From CAXMMR01 sp963692975 (lineage in GTDB: Bacteria > Pseudomonadota > Alphaproteobacteria > Acetobacterales > Acetobacteraceae), in the NCBI GenBank assembly GCA_963692975.2, contig CAXMMR010000037.1, positions 186,001 through 250,000 of the forward strand: 64,000 nt of DNA. The letters are read 5' to 3'. Positions 61,314 to 64,000 of the stretch are shown here, piece after piece. A program made the translations under genes and the position numbers. The notes below the pieces were generated by a model. The model was given only the letters and a program-made list of their open reading frames with translations, searched no databases and was not told the origin of the DNA. Each line of letters opens with the position of its first letter. Position 1 is the stretch's first letter.

Positions 61314-62106
61314 CGAGCACGTCGCGCATGCTGTAGCGGCCGGGCGAGCGGGTGGCGGCCCAGAGCGCCGCCTGCGCGGCGCCGGCGGCGAAGACGCGGC
61401 GGTCGAAGGCGCGATGGGTCAGCTCAAGCTGCTCGCCGTCGGCGGCGAAGATCAGGCTGTGCTCGCCGACCACCTGGCCGCCGCGGAGTGCGGCAAAGCC
61501 GATCGCGCCGGAGCGGCGTGGGCCGGTCAAGCCGCGCCGCCCGGCATCGGCGACGTCGTCGAGGCGGACGCCGCGGCCGGCAGCAACGGCGCGGCCGAGG
61601 GCGAGCGCCGTGCCGGACGGCGCGTCGCGCTTCTCGCGATGATGCATCTCGACGATCTCGGCGTCGTAGCGCCCGGCCGGCAGCGCCGCGCCGAGGCGCT
61701 CGGCGAAGGCCAGCGCCAGGGTCACGCCCGGGGAGTAGTTGGCCGATTGCACCACCGCAATGCGGGTCGCCGCGAGGTCGAGCGCGGCCTCATCCTCGGC
61801 GGCAAGGCCGGTGGTGCCGAGCACGTAGGCGACGCCGTGCTCGGCCAAGGCGGCGGCATGCGGGCAGACGGCATCGCGAACCGAAAAGTCGATCACCACG
61901 TCGCTCGCCCGAGCCAGCGCCGCGATGTCGGGCAGCACCCGCACATCGTCATCGGCTGGCATCTCGGCATGCGGGCGGATGGTGCCGCCGGCGAGCGTCG
62001 CGCCGCTGGCACGAACCTCCTCGACGAGCAGACGGCCGACCCGGCCCGCGATGCCGGCGATGCCGATGCGCAACGCCGCCGCCGAACGCCGGTCCTCTGT
62101 CGGCAC
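61306..62106 (-). CDS. dapB: 4-hydroxy-tetrahydrodipicolinate reductase
   Basis: Lysine/diaminopimelate pathway reductase, 266 aa. Motifs: LRIGIAGIAGRVGRLLVEEV (nucleotide loop), VVIDFSVRDAV, YVLGTTGLAAEDEAAL, VQSANYSPGVTLALAFAERL, IVEMHHREKRDAPSGTALAL with the active-site His-His and Lys, and the C-terminal GEHSLIFAADGEQLELTHRA. The C-terminus overlaps ghrA. It begins two bases from the dnaJ stop; the order dnaK-dnaJ-dapB is widespread in Rhodospirillales. Confidence 0.95.
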   Translation of the reverse strand: MPTEDRRSAAALRIGIAGIAGRVGRLLVEEVRASGATLAGGTIRPHAEMPADDDVRVLPDIAALARASDVVIDFSVRDAVCPHAAALAEHGVAYVLGTTGLAAEDEAALDLAATRIAVVQSANYSPGVTLALAFAERLGAALPAGRYDAEIVEMHHREKRDAPSGTALALGRAVAAGRGVRLDDVADAGRRGLTGPRRSGAIGFAALRGGQVVGEHSLIFAADGEQLELTHRAFDRRVFAAGAAQAALWAATRSPGRYSMRDVLGV

Positions 62107-62108
62107 CG

Positions 62109-63245
62109 CTACTCGGCCTCGAAGAAGCGCTTCACCTTGGCGAAGAAGCCCTCGCTCTCGGGGCTCCCCTTGGGATGGCCGACTGCCTCGCTGTCGAACT
62201 CCTCAAGCAGCTCGCGCTGACGCTTGGTCAGGTGCTGCGGCGTCTCCACCACGGCCTGGATGAACATGTCGCCGCGTGAGGCCGAGCGCAGCACCGAGAA
62301 ACCCTTGCCGCGCAGCCGGAACTGGCCGCCGGTCTGGGTGCCGGGCGGCACCTTCACCCGAGCGCGCGAGCCGTCGATGGCCGGCACCTCGATCTCGCCG
62401 CCCAGCGCCGCCTGCGACATGCGCAGCGGCACCCGACAGTAGATGTTGGAGCCTTCACGCTGGAACAGCTCGTGGCCGAGCAGCGTCACGTGCACGTAGA
62501 GGTCGCCAGGCGGCGCGCCCTGGCCGCCCGCCTCGCCCTCGCCGGACAGCCGGATGCGGGTGCCGTCCTCAACGCCTGCCGGAACCGGCACCTGCAGCGA
62601 GCGTTCGCGCGCCACCGTGCCGGCGCCATGACAGATCCGGCATGGATTACGCACCACCCGGCCGGCGCCGCCGCAGGTCGGGCATGGCCGCTCGACGAGG
62701 AAAAAACCCTGCTGCGCGCGCACCTTGCCGGCGCCGCCGCAGGTCTTGCAGGTCTCGGCGCCGCGGCTCTTGTCGGTGCTGCCGGTGCCGTCGCAAGCCT
62801 CGCAACTGACCCGCGTCGGCACCCGCACCGGCTTGGTGACGCCGGCATAGGCCTCCTCCAGCGTCAGCTCGACCTGGGCGCGCACGTCCGAGCCGCTGCG
62901 GGTGCGCCCGCCGCCGCGACGATTGCCGCCGACGAAGTCGCCAAACATCTGGTCGAAGATGTCGCCCAGGCCGCCTGCACCGGCGCCCGAGAAGTCGAAG
63001 CCGCCTGCGCCACCGCCCTGCTCGAAGGCGGCATGACCAAAGCGGTCATAAGCGCCACGCTTCTGATCGTCCTTGAGGACGTCGTAGGCCTCATTGACCT
63101 CCTTGAAGCGCGCTTCAGCAGTATGGTCGCCGGGGTTGCGGTCAGGGTGGTATTGCATCGCCAGCTTACGATAGGCCTTTTTCAGGTCATCCGCAGAAGC
63201 GTCCCGGGCGACGGCGAGCGTCTCGTAAAAGTCCTTTTTAGCCAT
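62109..63245 (-). CDS. dnaJ: chaperone DnaJ
   Basis: Type I J-protein partner of DnaK, 378 aa. J domain with YHPDRNPGDHTAEARFKEVN (HPD at about 33-35), Gly/Phe-rich region (GGGAGGFDFSGAGAGGLGD), four zinc repeats (CEACDGTGS, CKTCGGAGK, CPTCGGAGR, CRICHGAGT), then the substrate-binding domain (GDLYVHVTLLGHELFQREGS, LGGEIEVPAIDGSRARVKVP). The ATG lies 23 bp from repeat BC12, which separates it from dnaK. Confidence 0.97.
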   Translation of the reverse strand: MAKKDFYETLAVARDASADDLKKAYRKLAMQYHPDRNPGDHTAEARFKEVNEAYDVLKDDQKRGAYDRFGHAAFEQGGGAGGFDFSGAGAGGLGDIFDQMFGDFVGGNRRGGGRTRSGSDVRAQVELTLEEAYAGVTKPVRVPTRVSCEACDGTGSTDKSRGAETCKTCGGAGKVRAQQGFFLVERPCPTCGGAGRVVRNPCRICHGAGTVARERSLQVPVPAGVEDGTRIRLSGEGEAGGQGAPPGDLYVHVTLLGHELFQREGSNIYCRVPLRMSQAALGGEIEVPAIDGSRARVKVPPGTQTGGQFRLRGKGFSVLRSASRGDMFIQAVVETPQHLTKRQRELLEEFDSEAVGHPKGSPESEGFFAKVKRFFEAE

Positions 63246-63268
63246 CGCGGCTTTGTTCCTGCGGCGAG

Positions 63269-63387
63269 AAAGGCCAGGGCGCTGCCCTGGACCCGCTGGG
63301 GCCGTGAGGCCCCAGACTCCTTAACTGAAGAATGGAGTCCAGAGGCTATAGCCTCTGCTGGGGTCAAGGGGCAAAGCCCCTTGCCTT
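63269..63387. repeat. modular palindromic element BC12 (B half + decayed C/D half)
   Basis: Left: CCAGGGCGCTGCCCTGG and CTGGGGCCGTGAGGCCCCAG. Right: CCAGAGGCTATAGCCTCTG and CAAGGGGCAAAGCCCCTTG in place of a standard second module. It lies between dnaK and dnaJ, six bases after the dnaK stop, where it could reduce read-through into dnaJ. Confidence 0.85.
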
Positions 63388-63393
63388 GCTGTC

Positions 63394-64000
63394 TTACGCC
63401 GACTTCTTCTTGTTCTCGTCGACTTCCTCGAACTCGGCATCGACGACCCCGTCGTCGGCGGCATGACCACCGGCGGCCGGCTCGTTCATCGAGGCGCTGC
63501 CGGCCTGCTCGGCCTTGTACATCGCTTCGCCGATCTTCATCGCCGCCTGGCTCAGCCGCTCGGTCGCCGCCTTCAGCGCCTCGGGGTCGTCACCCTCAAT
63601 CGCCGTCTTGGCGGCGGCAACCGCGCTTTCCGCCTCGTTCTTCTCGGCCGGACCCACCTTGTCGCCGTGCTCGGCGATGTTGCGCTCAACCTGGTGGACC
63701 AGCGCCTCGGCCTGGTTGCGGTTCTCCACTACCTCGCGACGGCGCTTGTCGTTGGCGGCGTTGGCCTCCGCCTCCTTCACCATCTTCTCAATGTCGGCGT
63801 CGGACAGCCCGCCCGAGGCCTGGATCTTGATCTGCTGCTCCTTGCCGGTCGCCTTGTCGCGCGCCGAGACCGAGACGATGCCATTGGCGTCGATGTCGAA
63901 CGTGACCTCGATCTGCGGCACGCCGCGCGGCGCCGGCGGGATGCCCATCAGGTCGAACTGGCCGAGCGACTTGTTGTCGCTCGCCATCTCGCGCTCGCCC
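63394..64000 (-). CDS. dnaK: chaperone DnaK, C-terminal part (cut by the window edge)
   Basis: The last 201 or so residues of Hsp70. The end of the substrate-binding beta domain is clear (SLGQFDLMGIPPAPRGVPQI, EVTFDIDANGIVSVSARDKA, TGKEQQIKIQASGGLSDADI), followed by the helical lid and an acidic tail (DGVVDAEFEEVDENKKKSA), the usual alphaproteobacterial ending. The N-terminal ATPase domain lies beyond position 64000. Confidence 0.97.
   Translation of the reverse strand, partial: GEREMASDNKSLGQFDLMGIPPAPRGVPQIEVTFDIDANGIVSVSARDKATGKEQQIKIQASGGLSDADIEKMVKEAEANAANDKRRREVVENRNQAEALVHQVERNIAEHGDKVGPAEKNEAESAVAAAKTAIEGDDPEALKAATERLSQAAMKIGEAMYKAEQAGSASMNEPAAGGHAADDGVVDAEFEEVDENKKKSA

Overview
The window is a very GC-rich (roughly 70%), gene-dense stretch of an alphaproteobacterial chromosome. 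Several traits point to Rhodospirillales, most likely Acetobacteraceae: a ppx-ppk-hdaA block followed by purM-purN, ccmAB beside acnA, a 51-residue aa3-type oxidase subunit IV, a long-form isocitrate lyase divergent from a ScfR/RamB-type regulator, and dnaK-dnaJ-dapB. This placement is inference from content; no rRNA, tRNA or database match backs it. I saw no CRISPR array, tRNA, integrase or complete IS.

Layout. 208-1707: an unknown gene and an IclR-type regulator. 1730-17212: a type II secretion locus, with a leftward overlapping operon gspE-F-H-I-J-L-M-C-D-K, prepilin peptidase gspO divergent from gspE, and gspG about 3 kb further on, interspersed with a Mop-like protein, a ferritin-like protein, a MATE exporter and a small transglycosylase. 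17489-22354: polyphosphate metabolism (ppx, ppk) and the DnaA-like hdaA. 22409-29003: an accessory block (DUF1697, a secreted repeat/DUF4214 protein, a methyltransferase, a solute-binding protein, a truncated lysE) between hdaA and purM. 29155-35029: purM, purN, oxidase subunit IV, a bicupin, ndk, an ABC-F ATPase and a small conserved protein. 35374-44789: cation efflux, two envelope lipoproteins, hslO, argD, aceA and scfR. 44990-52836: ccmB/ccmA, aconitase, a FUSC membrane protein, a frameshifted glycosyltransferase and sufE. 53118-59139: an outer-membrane biogenesis group surA-lptD-lptG-lptF. 59363-64000: a small divergent pair, a 2-hydroxyacid dehydrogenase, dapB, dnaJ and the 3' part of dnaK.

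The most unusual signal is two families of intergenic palindromic elements, about 20 copies in 64 kb. Family A (8 copies) is AT-rich: two inverted arms of about 39 bp, each containing its own hairpin, around a variable 25-60 bp spacer. It is found only at co-directional gene junctions, 0-7 bp after the upstream stop codon in all six testable cases, and usually 14-50 bp before the next start. Family BC (12 copies) is GC-rich and modular: each half starts with the same hairpin (AAGGCCAGGG...) followed by one of three second modules (B, C or D), and halves are paired in inverted orientation. Seven of the twelve sit between convergent genes. Both families intrude into reading frames. An A element is embedded in frame in the cleaved leader of GspI; BC elements supply the first codons of GspO and LptD and the last codons and stops of the MATE exporter, the glycosyltransferase and two small genes. 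This resembles the logic of REP/BIME and Rickettsia palindromic elements, but the sequences are of no family I can name.

Several genes need a one-base change to be intact: gspF (two sites), gspG and the glycosyltransferase. These may be real decay or consensus errors; the sequence alone cannot decide.
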